Below, piece by piece: positions 17,148-25,961 of a stretch of DNA of 64,000 bases; position 1 is the first letter of the stretch; each line of letters starts with the position of its first letter. Position numbers and translations under genes: made by a program. The notes under the pieces were generated by a model. That model did not search any database, was not told where the DNA came from, and saw nothing but the letters and a program-made list of their open reading frames with translations. Source of the DNA: Erwinia sp. S63 (GTDB taxonomy: Bacteria; Pseudomonadota; Gammaproteobacteria; Enterobacterales; Enterobacteriaceae); assembly GCF_016625195.1 (NCBI RefSeq), contig NZ_JACVUP010000004.1, forward strand, positions 62,001 to 126,000, in the 5' to 3' direction.

Positions 17148-18389
17148 ATGAATACAGATACCCGCAAAATGATTCTGGTCACCGTGCTGTGCGGCCTTGG
17201 CTACATGATGTACTCGGTGGATCGCATGACGGTGTCATCAGCCATCGGGCTGATCGCCGGAGAGTTTGGTCTCGGTAAAGCGGAGAGTGGCATTTTGCTC
17301 TCCTCCTTCTTCTTTGGCTTCATCGTCTTTCTGTTCATTTCCGGCATTATCGCTGACAAGTTAAGTGGCAAACCGGTGCTGATTCTCGGCCTGATGATGT
17401 TTTCACTGGCGACACTGTTGACCGGTGTTGCGGGCAGCATGACCAGCCTGATTTTTTACCGCGTGATGACGGGCATCGGTGAGGGCATCTTCTGGCCTGC
17501 CGCCTCGCTCGAAGTGGCCAACGTGACCAGCGAAAAACAGCGCACCACCGTGATGTCTCTCTATTGGATGGGGTATCCGATTGGCGGATTCCTTGGCACC
17601 TGGATGGGCGCCATGCTCGGTCCGATCTTTGGCTGGCGCGTGGTGTTCTACGTGGCGGGCGCGATGGGCATGCTGGTGGCGCTGTTGTATCTGGTGCTGG
17701 TGAAAAATGATCGTAAACCTGCCGAGTTGATTGCACGCCAGGCAGCGGAAAAAGTGCCATTAAAAACCTTGTTCCGCCATGCGCCGGTGTTGCTGATGGC
17801 TGCGTTCTATTTCGTGCTGCTGGCAGGCTGGTGGATTGTGCTGCTGTGGGCACCGAGCTATTTGATGCAGGTAAAAAATCTGTCGATTGGCACTGCAGGC
17901 ACCATCGCCAGTCTGCTCGGCATTACCGGTGCGCTGGGCGGTTTTGTATTGGGGCGCTACTGCGATAAGGGCGATTTCAAACGTCGTCGCACCATTCTGA
18001 TGACCATTACTTTTATCAGCGGGCTGGTGATGGCCGCCATGGCATTCAATCTTTCGGTGCCGTTGGTGATTGTGCTGGTGCTGATCCTCGGTTTCCTTGG
18101 CTATCCGATTACACCCATTGTTCTCTCGCTCACCGCTGAACTGGTGCCGCCTTCTCTGCGTGGTTCAGCCATCGGCTTTGTGATGAATATGGGAATGGCG
18201 GCGGGCGGCATCTCACCGATTGTGGCGGGTTATTACGCGCAGCATTACACTCTGCAACCGGTCTGGCTGGTCGCCGCCTGCGTCATTATCTGCAGCAGCC
18301 TGGTATTGCTGGGGGTGCGTCGCCTGCCTATCGGAAGCCACAACAGTTCGCAGAATGTGATGCCGTCCGGGCATCTGGCAAAACACTGA
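17148..18389 (+). CDS. MFS transporter (anion/sugar-acid symporter type)
   Basis: 413 aa, about 12 membrane segments. Major-facilitator signature after helix 2 (FISGIIADKLSGKPVLILGL) and a repeated motif in the second half (FVLGRYCDKGDFKRRRTILM). The N-terminal VTVLCGLGYMMYSVDRMTVSSAIGLIAGEFGLGKAESGILLSSFFFG pattern resembles anion:cation symporters that import hexuronates and other sugar acids. Third gene of the TetR-controlled operon, so it probably imports the operon's substrate. Confidence 0.87.
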   Translation: MNTDTRKMILVTVLCGLGYMMYSVDRMTVSSAIGLIAGEFGLGKAESGILLSSFFFGFIVFLFISGIIADKLSGKPVLILGLMMFSLATLLTGVAGSMTSLIFYRVMTGIGEGIFWPAASLEVANVTSEKQRTTVMSLYWMGYPIGGFLGTWMGAMLGPIFGWRVVFYVAGAMGMLVALLYLVLVKNDRKPAELIARQAAEKVPLKTLFRHAPVLLMAAFYFVLLAGWWIVLLWAPSYLMQVKNLSIGTAGTIASLLGITGALGGFVLGRYCDKGDFKRRRTILMTITFISGLVMAAMAFNLSVPLVIVLVLILGFLGYPITPIVLSLTAELVPPSLRGSAIGFVMNMGMAAGGISPIVAGYYAQHYTLQPVWLVAACVIICSSLVLLGVRRLPIGSHNSSQNVMPSGHLAKH

Positions 18390-18405
18390 AATAAGGAACA
18401 GAACC

Positions 18406-19575
18406 ATGTCTGTGAGCAATAAAGTGCGTTTACTGGATCGCAACGGTCAGCCCTACAGTTACATCATGCAAGGTGAGCGCCACTGGAGCGTACCGGCGAA
18501 ACCGGTATTTAACCGCGACGTGTATGCCGCTGCACATGTGGTTGCCGACCCGCAGCGCATGCAAAATCCGCACAGCGATATGGCGATTGACTGGGACAGC
18601 ACGCTGGAATATCGCCATCATTTAATGTCGCTGGGATTGGGCATCGCGGAAGCCATGGATACCGCGCAACGCGGCATGGGGCTGGATTGGCCAACCGCGC
18701 TGGAGCTGATTAAACGCAGCGTTGAGCAAGCGAAAGCTTATCCGGGGACACGGGTCGCCAGCGGGGCTGGCACCGATCATCTGACGGACTTTTCCCAACT
18801 GACCCTACAGGATGTGATTGCCGCGTATGAGCAGCAAATCTCAGCAATCGAAGCCTGTGGCGGCCGTATTATCTTAATGGCCAGTCGCGCGCTCGCCGCC
18901 ATTGCTAAAGGGCCAGAGGATTACATCACCGTTTACAGCACGCTTCTGCGCCAGGTGCGTGAGCCAGTTATTTTGCACTGGCTGGGGGACATGTTCGATC
19001 CCGCGCTACGCGGATACTGGGGCGGAGCGACGATTCACAGTGCGATGGAGGTTTGCCTTGCGGTGATTCGCGAAAATCAGGCAAAAGTGGAGGGGATAAA
19101 AATCTCTCTGCTGGATAAAGATCGAGAAATTGAGATGCGGCGCCAGTTGCCAGCTTCCGTCAAAATGTATACCGGCGATGACTTTAACTATCCCGAACTG
19201 ATCGCCGGGGATGAGCAAGGTTTCTCGCACGCGCTGCTGGGCATTCTCGACGGCATTGCACCGGCCGCCACCAGCGCACTGCATGCATTGGCGCAGGGCG
19301 AACGCGCCACCTTTGAACGGATACTGGCACCGACAGTGCCGCTGGCACGTCATTTGTTCTCGGCACCCACGCAGTATTACAAGGCGGGCATCGTGTTCCT
19401 GGCCTGGTTGAATGGCCATCAGAAGCATTTCACCTTGCTTGGCGGCATGCAGAGTGCGCGCAGTCTGACGCACTACTCTGAAGCCTTTAGACTGGCGGAT
19501 GAGGCTGGTTTGTTGAATAACGCGGATGTGGCTGCTGAACGCATGTGGTCGCTGGCGAAGTTGCACGGTATTTGA
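18406..19575 (+). CDS. DUF993-like protein (dihydrodipicolinate synthase-type fold)
   Basis: 389 aa, last gene of the sugar operon, 16 bp after the transporter. The segment ASGAGTDHLTDFSQLTLQDVIAAYEQQISAIEACGGRIILMASRALAAIAKGPEDY, then LHWLGDMFDPALRGYWGG and EGIKISLLDKDREIEMR, points to the DUF993 group, which is related to the dihydrodipicolinate synthase/N-acetylneuraminate lyase TIM barrels; the Lys in GIKISLLD sits where a Schiff-base lysine is expected. A retro-aldol cleavage role is therefore plausible, but no member known to me fixes the substrate. Confidence 0.8.
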   Translation: MSVSNKVRLLDRNGQPYSYIMQGERHWSVPAKPVFNRDVYAAAHVVADPQRMQNPHSDMAIDWDSTLEYRHHLMSLGLGIAEAMDTAQRGMGLDWPTALELIKRSVEQAKAYPGTRVASGAGTDHLTDFSQLTLQDVIAAYEQQISAIEACGGRIILMASRALAAIAKGPEDYITVYSTLLRQVREPVILHWLGDMFDPALRGYWGGATIHSAMEVCLAVIRENQAKVEGIKISLLDKDREIEMRRQLPASVKMYTGDDFNYPELIAGDEQGFSHALLGILDGIAPAATSALHALAQGERATFERILAPTVPLARHLFSAPTQYYKAGIVFLAWLNGHQKHFTLLGGMQSARSLTHYSEAFRLADEAGLLNNADVAAERMWSLAKLHGI

Positions 19576-19750
19576 ATATTTTGAGGGCGGTTGCGGCCGC
19601 CCATCCCCCACATTTGATCGACGAAAGTCCCTTCTTCTGCCCGCGATTCCACCTTCCTGCATGTCATAAGAATCCCCTATAAACAGAAAAGTCACTATTT
19701 AACATGGTGTTACATACCATTTAACAAAACTGTGACACCGCACAATATAC

Positions 19751-19771
19751 ATATAACATATTATGTTTTAT
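19751..19771. promoter_or_regulatory. Candidate GntR/FadR operator upstream of APC permease
   Basis: Contains the 13-bp palindrome AACATA-T-TATGTT (19755-19767). The reverse complement of the 21-bp block matches 20 of 21 bases of the site at 25922-25942 ahead of the aldehyde dehydrogenase. About 43 bp upstream of the permease start. Confidence 0.7.
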
Positions 19772-19813
19772 AAATACTGACATAACATTACAGTCAAGGT
19801 TCTGGAGGCGTTG

Positions 19814-21268
19814 ATGAGTACTATCCCGTCAGGAAATACCCGCAGTACAACCGAGCAGGAAGAGCGAAAATTCAAACGATCGATCGGTTTGATGTCCAAC
19901 TTCTCATTGGGTTTTACCTATTTATCCCCTCTCACCGCCGTTTACTCCCTGTTTGCTCTCGCTATGACGTTGGCTGGTCCGCCCTCAATCTGGTGGATAC
20001 TGATCGCGGCAGGGGGGCAACTTCTGGTGGCAATGGTATTTGGTGAAGTGGCGTCACAATATCCGATTACCGGTGGTTTATATCCGTGGTCGCGTATTCT
20101 GTGGGGCAAGAAATATGCGTGGATTGCCGCCTGGGTTTATCTCTGGGCGCTGGTGGTGACCATCACCTCAATCGCCGAATACAGTTCAACCTTTGTTGCC
20201 TCGTTATTAGGCTATGAGCAAACGGCGATTAATTTACTGATGACGTCGGTGGTGTTGCTATTAATGATGATGGCCATCAACCTCTCCGGCACTAAAAACC
20301 TGGCACGCGTGGCGCGTATTGGTTTCTGGTGTGAAATTGTCAGTGTGATCGCGTTGGGTATCTATTTACTGCTGTTCCATCGCATGCAGCCAATCAGTGT
20401 GATCTTTGATTCGATGGGTGTGAATGCCAGCGGTGGCTACATGGGTGCCTTTATGTCGGCGTCATTGCTCGGTCTGTTTATGTTCTTCGGTTTTGAAGCC
20501 TGCGGTAACGTGGCGGAAGAAGTGCAGAACGCCAGCCGAAAAATTCCTGTCGCGATGATTCTGAGCATTGTGTTTGGCGCGATTTCGGCGGTGATTTCGG
20601 TGTTGGGTTATCTGTTGTCCTATCCTAATCTGCACGACATTGTGTCGGGCAAAATCCAGAACCCGATCCCTGAGATTCTGAATAACGCGTTGGGGCCAAT
20701 GGGCGAGAAGATCTTTATCGTGGTGGCGGTGATTGCCATGCTGTCGTGCATCCTCTCCTTGCAGGCAGCCCTCAGCAGACTGCTGTTCTCTTTCTCGCGT
20801 GACAAGATGCTGCCTGGCAGCAACTGGATGGCAAAAATTTCCAAACACGATGTGCCCGACAACGCCATGATTGTCAGCTGTGCCTTACCGTTGTTGATTT
20901 GCATCTGGGTTTACTATCAGCCCGATAACCTGGCACGTATTACCGCCTTCGCCGTGGCGGGGATCTATATCTCCTTCCAGATGGTGGTCTTAGCGGCACT
21001 GCGTAAACGTCTGCAAGGGTGGAAACCGCAGGGAGAATGGAGTATTGGCCGCTGGGGCATCTGGGTCAATATTCTGGCGCTGATGTACGGGTTGAGCGGT
21101 ATTTATTTACTGGTGCAGCCGGGTGAGGGCAGCTTCGTCGATAAATGGATTGTATTAATCGGCTTGTTTATTGTGGTGGGCTCGGGTGCGCTGTATATGT
21201 TCATCGCCAAACCTTATAGCCAGAAAAGTAATGAACAACATTATAATCTCAGCGCTATCAAAGAATAA
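19814..21268 (+). CDS. APC-family amino acid/amine permease
   Basis: 484 aa, about 12 transmembrane segments, starting at ATG 19814 after GGAGG (a TTG three bases earlier is less likely). The opening IGLMSNFSLGFTYLSPLTAVYSLFALAM and GGLYPWSRILWGKKYAWIAAWVYLW match the amino acid-polyamine-organocation superfamily, closest in style to GABA/choline-type permeases. First gene of the right-pointing amine cluster and preceded by the operator-like palindrome. Substrate may be GABA or a related amine (inference). Confidence 0.88.
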   Translation: MSTIPSGNTRSTTEQEERKFKRSIGLMSNFSLGFTYLSPLTAVYSLFALAMTLAGPPSIWWILIAAGGQLLVAMVFGEVASQYPITGGLYPWSRILWGKKYAWIAAWVYLWALVVTITSIAEYSSTFVASLLGYEQTAINLLMTSVVLLLMMMAINLSGTKNLARVARIGFWCEIVSVIALGIYLLLFHRMQPISVIFDSMGVNASGGYMGAFMSASLLGLFMFFGFEACGNVAEEVQNASRKIPVAMILSIVFGAISAVISVLGYLLSYPNLHDIVSGKIQNPIPEILNNALGPMGEKIFIVVAVIAMLSCILSLQAALSRLLFSFSRDKMLPGSNWMAKISKHDVPDNAMIVSCALPLLICIWVYYQPDNLARITAFAVAGIYISFQMVVLAALRKRLQGWKPQGEWSIGRWGIWVNILALMYGLSGIYLLVQPGEGSFVDKWIVLIGLFIVVGSGALYMFIAKPYSQKSNEQHYNLSAIKE

Positions 21269-21275
21269 TCGTAAT

Positions 21276-21295
21276 GGGTGAGGGCGACCTCACCC
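21276..21295. terminator. Hairpin after APC permease
   Basis: GGGTGAGG (21276-21283), loop GCGA, CCTCACCC (21288-21295): a perfect 8-bp stem 7 bp after the stop. The following sequence is C/T-rich rather than a clean T-run, so it may be a partial terminator or an mRNA-stabilising hairpin between the two permease genes. Confidence 0.5.
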
Positions 21296-21381
21296 CCTTC
21301 TGAATCTCATCTCTCTTTACACTCCATCGCCGATACCATGCGAAGGGAGCGGCGTGTCTGACATATTGAATAGGAATAGCT

Positions 21382-22707
21382 ATGAGCCTGAATTCAAGAA
21401 AAAAGACAAATTTATCCATCTGGCAAGTGATTATTATTGGTATCGCCTATATGACGCCGATGACGGTATTTGATACCTTCGGCATTGTCTCAAAATTGAC
21501 TGAAGGCCGTGTGCCGTTAGCCTATTTGCTGGCACTGGCTGCGGTGTTATTTACCGCGCTGAGTTATGGCCGCATGGTGAAACTCTATCCGAGCGCAGGC
21601 TCGGCCTATACTTACGCACGCAATGTATGCGGCAACAACGTGGGCTTTCTGGTGGGTTGGTCATCGTTGTTAGATTATATTTTTCTGCCGATGATTAACT
21701 CACTGCTGGCAGGCATCTATTTGCAAACGCTGTTACCCGCCATTCCACCGTGGATCTCCATCCTCGCTTTCACCACATTGATTACCTATATCAACTGCTG
21801 CAATATTAAAATTCTGGCTAACGTTAATTTTCTGTTTGTCGGCATGCCAGTCATTTTGATGGGCGTGTTTGTTTACCTGGTGGTTCACGATCTGGATACC
21901 GCCTATGGCTCTGGCCGCGTTTTGACGGTGACTCCGCTGTTCAATGGCAATGCCAGTATTCTCCCGCTGATCAGCGGTGCTGCCGTACTCTGTTTCTCCT
22001 TCCTCGGTTTTGATGCTGTGACCACGCTGTCTGATGAAACAGATCAGCCCGAAAATGTCATCCCCAAAGCAGTGTTCTATACCGCATTAATCGGCGGTGC
22101 GATTTTCTTCCTCGCGGCATGGTTTATTCAGCTTTACTATCCCGATAACGCCATGTTCAAAAATCCGATGGAAGCGATGCCGGAAATCGTTTTATACGTG
22201 GGCGGCCGATTCTTCCAGACGCTATTTCTGCTGGGTATTTTATTAAACACCGTGGCTTCTGCGCTCGCCTCGCACGCCAGTGCGGCACGACTGCTGCATA
22301 TTATGGGGAAAAATAATCCGGTTACCGCACCGGTATTAGGTTACATCCATCCGAAAACGCGTAATCCCCTCTACTGTGTCTTATTAACCGGTTTTATTTC
22401 ACTCAGTTCGATCTTTTTTGATTTAGATACTGCCGTTTCATTAATTAGTTTTGGTGCGCTGGTGGCGTTTAGCGCCGTGAACCTTTCAGTTATCGTGAAA
22501 TTCGCCTTTGTCGAAAAACAAATCAGTACCTTCAGTGATTTGTTTAGAAATATGGTGCTGCCGGTGTGTGGATTGGCGTGTGTGGCGATGATGTGGGTCA
22601 ACCTCGATCATGATGCCTTTATGCTGGGTTCTATTTGGGCGGTGTTAGGGATTAGCTGGATTATTTACTGCAGTGTTACCCAACGTGAAGTGATGATTTC
22701 CGAGTGA
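21382..22707 (+). CDS. puuP: PuuP-like putrescine importer (APC family)
   Basis: 441 aa, about 12 membrane segments. Closely follows the E. coli PuuP pattern: LSIWQVIIIGIAYMTPMTVFDTFGIVSKLTEG at the N-terminus, FLVGWSSLLDYIFLPMINSLLAGIYL, SGAAVLCFSFLGFDAVTTLSDET and LLGILLNTVASALASHASAARLLHIMG. Inner-membrane proton-coupled putrescine uptake is the expected role. Next to a PuuB-like oxidase 61 bp downstream. Shorter at the N-terminus than PuuP, which does not affect the transport core. Confidence 0.8.
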   Translation: MSLNSRKKTNLSIWQVIIIGIAYMTPMTVFDTFGIVSKLTEGRVPLAYLLALAAVLFTALSYGRMVKLYPSAGSAYTYARNVCGNNVGFLVGWSSLLDYIFLPMINSLLAGIYLQTLLPAIPPWISILAFTTLITYINCCNIKILANVNFLFVGMPVILMGVFVYLVVHDLDTAYGSGRVLTVTPLFNGNASILPLISGAAVLCFSFLGFDAVTTLSDETDQPENVIPKAVFYTALIGGAIFFLAAWFIQLYYPDNAMFKNPMEAMPEIVLYVGGRFFQTLFLLGILLNTVASALASHASAARLLHIMGKNNPVTAPVLGYIHPKTRNPLYCVLLTGFISLSSIFFDLDTAVSLISFGALVAFSAVNLSVIVKFAFVEKQISTFSDLFRNMVLPVCGLACVAMMWVNLDHDAFMLGSIWAVLGISWIIYCSVTQREVMISE

Positions 22708-22768
22708 AAAAGTAGTGCAACTCACAGTGAATCTTCCTGTGGTGCGATTAACGAACCGAGAATAATCG

Positions 22769-24205
22769 ATGAGCAGACAGCCTGATTTAATTAAACCTGT
22801 ATTAATGCGTGATGCAAAATTTTCGCGACCGAGTCAGACCGCCATCAATGGCGACTGGAACTGGGTCAGACAGTGTGATGAAACAGAGAATATCGATCCG
22901 GGAAATCCGGCCAATTACTACGAGTCGACGCTTGCCCCCTGGACAACATTTGCCCCACTGGAAGGTGAAAAAGTGTGTGAATTCGTAGTCATTGGCGGCG
23001 GGTTGCTGGGGTCCTCCACGGCGCTGCATCTGGCAGAAGCCGGTGTTGAAACGATACTGCTGGAAAAAAACGCCATTGGGTCGGGGGCGTCTGGACGTAA
23101 CGGCGGGCAACTGACGCCGGGACTGGCACGCTGGGAGGCGGAGTCGATGCTGGATAATCTCAGTATCGATGAAGCGAAGCGCCTGTGGCATTTCACCTCA
23201 ACCGAAGCCATGTCGCTGATTGATGATATTGCCAGTCGCTATCATCTCGATCTGGATCGTCAACGCGGGCACATTACCGCCGCCATTCATCCCGGTCATA
23301 TGAACGCGCTGGTGCAGGCTGCGGATGCGCGTCGCTTTCTCGGGGATGATCATGTGGCGGTGTTAGGTGGCTATGAGCTACAGGAGCACATCAAATCCGA
23401 TGCCTATTACGGCGGCGTGTTAGACGACCTCGGCGGACAGATTCACTCTCTGGCGCTTAATCGCGGCCTGATTTACGGTTTCGTGCTGAACGGCGGCCAG
23501 GTTCATGAGCAGAGTGAAGTGATGCGGATTGAGGAAGTCGGGAGTGTGACGCGCGTTCACACCGCCGCAGGTGTCATTACCGCAACCAAAGGCGTGGTGA
23601 TTGCGGTTCATGATGCGACACATACTTTGCTGAACGAGAATAACGCCACCACCATTCCTTTCTATACCTATGTCGGCGTCACGTCGCCCGTCAGCGGCGG
23701 GTCGAAAAGCCTTCTGCCCACCGGAAAACCGGTGTATGACACGCAATTGCAGATAGATTATTACCGCCCGGTGCGAAATGAGCGTCTGCTATTTGGTGGC
23801 CAGGGCACAGGAATGCGCTGGGACGATACCCGCACGGTGGATTACCTGACCTCACGCTTGCGGGCCGTTTTTCCCGAGCACGAAGAGCTACAGCTCGATT
23901 TTGCCTGGAGCGGTACCACGGATTTAACGCTTAATGGTGCCACTGACTGCCGGAAAGGCGGCAAGAACGGCAAGATCTATTCAGTACATGGCTGGAGTGG
24001 TCATGGCATTGCGCAGACAGTACGCATTGGCAAGGCGATTCGTGATGATATCGTCAATACCAACAGCGATTTTTCAATGCTGACGGCGATCAAACACACA
24101 CCGTTAATGATTGGCAGAAAATTGGCTCCGGTGGCGATTCCGCTGGCGAAGACGCTACTCGGTATTAGCGCCAAACTGGCACCGGGTAAAATGATTTCGT
24201 TTTAA
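22769..24205 (+). CDS. FAD-dependent amine oxidoreductase, PuuB-like
   Basis: 478 aa. FAD-binding fold: CEFVVIGGGLLGSSTALHLAEAGVETILLEKNAIGSGASGRNGGQL, then the DAO-type substrate domain and a C-terminal VHGWSGHGIAQTVRIGKAI motif. The pattern matches gamma-glutamylputrescine oxidase PuuB and relatives, but there is an N-terminal extension of about 65 residues before the Rossmann motif and a different C-terminus. Context (amine importer, aldehyde dehydrogenase, transaminase) supports oxidation of putrescine or a derivative to an aldehyde. No PuuA-like ligase is in the window, so the exact substrate is open. Confidence 0.82.
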   Translation: MSRQPDLIKPVLMRDAKFSRPSQTAINGDWNWVRQCDETENIDPGNPANYYESTLAPWTTFAPLEGEKVCEFVVIGGGLLGSSTALHLAEAGVETILLEKNAIGSGASGRNGGQLTPGLARWEAESMLDNLSIDEAKRLWHFTSTEAMSLIDDIASRYHLDLDRQRGHITAAIHPGHMNALVQAADARRFLGDDHVAVLGGYELQEHIKSDAYYGGVLDDLGGQIHSLALNRGLIYGFVLNGGQVHEQSEVMRIEEVGSVTRVHTAAGVITATKGVVIAVHDATHTLLNENNATTIPFYTYVGVTSPVSGGSKSLLPTGKPVYDTQLQIDYYRPVRNERLLFGGQGTGMRWDDTRTVDYLTSRLRAVFPEHEELQLDFAWSGTTDLTLNGATDCRKGGKNGKIYSVHGWSGHGIAQTVRIGKAIRDDIVNTNSDFSMLTAIKHTPLMIGRKLAPVAIPLAKTLLGISAKLAPGKMISF

Positions 24206-24207
24206 TC

Positions 24208-24238
24208 AAAACCCTGCCGCTAAGGGCGGCAGGGTTTT
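24208..24238. terminator. Strong bidirectional terminator
   Basis: AAAACCCTGCCGC (24208-24220), loop TAAGG, GCGGCAGGGTTTT (24226-24238): a 13-bp perfect stem with A-tract on one side and T-tract on the other, so it can act in both directions between convergent oxidase and Cache-protein genes. It overlaps the first bases of the latter's stop codon. Confidence 0.9.
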
Positions 24239-24941
24239 ACAGAAAATAGATTTTGCAAAAGCCGTTTTGCGTGGTCTGATAGGGCGCATCGATATTCAGC
24301 AACGAGCCGGTGCGATAGTGCAAATGGCTGGAAAATATCACGCGATTTTCGCTATTGGTCATAACAACCTTACTACTACTTTGCTTCACAATAGGCAATA
24401 AGGCTTCCTCAATACGGCTGACTAATATATCTACCGCTGCTACGCCCACCATATTTCCGTCAATCACCACAGGAGACGCGGCAGTAATGGTATACGCTGA
24501 GGTACAAACATAATCCACATACGGGCCGTGTAAATAAACGTCCTCGGCATCTGGCGTATTTTTAAACCATTCAAAAGTACTAAAATCCAGCCTCTGCTGC
24601 GTGGCCTGATCGAGATCTAAGCAGGATTGTTGATTGCTCTTCGGATTTTTAAACCACCATTCGAGGAACCAGTAGGGTTGAGCAAGGTTTTCTGTTGCCA
24701 GATGGCTGGCAAAGCCCGCGCCAGAACAGAACTGGCTTTCCAGCAGGATTTTTTCGATTGAAGGGTAGAGGCTTTTACGCAGGCTACTCTCCCGCTGTTT
24801 ATCAGATGCGATGCCCGCAACGGGAATCGTGGCAAGGGTCTGATTAACGTAAGCAGAGAGATGTTTCGTCGAGAGCGTCACCGCAGCGAATAGCGCTTCC
24901 AATGTATTCACGATCCGCTCTTGGTTATTGACATCACTCAC
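24237..24941 (-). CDS. Free-standing Cache (PDC) domain protein
   Basis: 234 aa, second gene of a two-gene leftward unit starting 10 bp after the GntR regulator stop. The stretch FEWFKNTPDAEDVYLHGPYVDYVCTSAYTITAASPVVIDGNMVGVAAVDILVSRIEEAL has the layout of the ligand pocket of Cache sensor domains (aromatic pair, PYVD, G-x-x-GVAAVDI). Cache domains are normally extracytoplasmic parts of receptors, yet this protein has no signal peptide, no membrane segment and no output domain, so it should be cytoplasmic. It may sense an amine or amino acid for the adjacent regulator (inference). Confidence 0.78.
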   Translation of the reverse strand: MSDVNNQERIVNTLEALFAAVTLSTKHLSAYVNQTLATIPVAGIASDKQRESSLRKSLYPSIEKILLESQFCSGAGFASHLATENLAQPYWFLEWWFKNPKSNQQSCLDLDQATQQRLDFSTFEWFKNTPDAEDVYLHGPYVDYVCTSAYTITAASPVVIDGNMVGVAAVDILVSRIEEALLPIVKQSSSKVVMTNSENRVIFSSHLHYRTGSLLNIDAPYQTTQNGFCKIYFL

Positions 24942-24951
24942 TCTTCTCTCC

Positions 24952-25680
24952 TCACATAATCTCTTTAAAGCTTATTTTATATTCAATGAGTCTTGACGTT
25001 AATTCATTAATCAGCGCACTCGCCAGATTAACCGCAGCCAGTTCATCATGACTGATAAATGCGGTCAATAACTTGCGATAAATATCAACAGTAGTGTGAT
25101 GAGCCTCGTCTGACTTATATAAAAGTGTGACCAGAGACGCCCATTCAGATTGAATAATCAACTCCTGGCTGGCGATTCTCGCCGATTGCGAATTTGCTGC
25201 AATCGTCAACAAACAACGCATATCTGCCTGGCTGCGCATTTCTGCGCTGGTTGCCTGCTCCAGGATATCGACAAATTGCGTCAGCGTGGCGATGTCGCTG
25301 GCCGTCATGCGGGTGGACGCTAATCTTGCGGCATGGCAGAAAATCGCACAGTGCCATTCACCCAAATCAGACAGATATTCCGTGCTGATTAAATTGAACG
25401 GATGTTGACTCGATGTCTGCTTATCGATGCTGTTGGCAACAAAACTGCCACCGTTTCGCCCGCGCACGGTGTAAACCAGACCGTTGGCGCGCAGGGTGTT
25501 CAGCGCTTCGCGAATCGTGATGTGTGAGACGCCCATCATTCGGGCCAAATCCGCTTCATTCGGCAGTTGCTCATTGGCTTCAAGTAAACCTGAAACTATA
25601 GCGTTGGCCAATCGCTGCACGATTTGATCGGAACGACTGGACTGCCCAATAGGGGAAAAAATCACTGCATGAGTAATCAT
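24952..25680 (-). CDS. GntR-family regulator (FadR/FCD subfamily)
   Basis: 242 aa. N-terminal winged HTH: SDQIVQRLANAIVSGLLEANEQLPNEADLARMMGVSHITIREALNTLRANGLVYTVRGRNGGSFVA. C-terminal all-helical FCD-like domain (WHCAIFCHAARLASTRMTASDIATL...). Divergent from the aldehyde dehydrogenase gene; a near-identical 21-bp palindrome-containing site lies in front of that gene and of the first APC permease, and a partial copy (ATAAAACAT at 25733-25741) lies upstream of this gene. Probably represses the amine cluster and itself. Confidence 0.88.
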   Translation of the reverse strand: MITHAVIFSPIGQSSRSDQIVQRLANAIVSGLLEANEQLPNEADLARMMGVSHITIREALNTLRANGLVYTVRGRNGGSFVANSIDKQTSSQHPFNLISTEYLSDLGEWHCAIFCHAARLASTRMTASDIATLTQFVDILEQATSAEMRSQADMRCLLTIAANSQSARIASQELIIQSEWASLVTLLYKSDEAHHTTVDIYRKLLTAFISHDELAAVNLASALINELTSRLIEYKISFKEIM

Positions 25681-25921
25681 AGTCCTCGTGATTTCTTATT
25701 CGTGTTGGGGAGGCAAGATGCACATTCATAACATAAAACATCCACATTGGAAACAATGAGTTGCCTTATCTGGTTGCGACGGAAAACCGTGATAAGCAAC
25801 GCAATCAGCAGCTTGAACCAACAGCTGCTCAAACAGCCTCTTACGGATCTGTGAACCCGCAAATATGCGAGTGCAATCAAATTAATGTGAAAGAAACGTT
25901 GCCTGATTTGTGATCATAATG

Positions 25922-25942
25922 ATAAAACCTAATATGTTATAT
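25922..25942. promoter_or_regulatory. Candidate GntR/FadR operator upstream of aldehyde dehydrogenase
   Basis: ATAAAAC-C-TAATATGTTATAT, identical at 20 of 21 positions to the reverse complement of 19751-19771. It lies immediately upstream of the ribosome site of the dehydrogenase gene, where bound protein would block transcription. Confidence 0.7.
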
Positions 25943-25961
25943 GATTAAAGGAGCCTGTCGC

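Noticed and set aside
19588-19610. Terminator GGGCGG/CCGCCC after the DUF993-like gene
   Set aside because: Only a 6-bp stem without a T-run; too weak to list as a feature.
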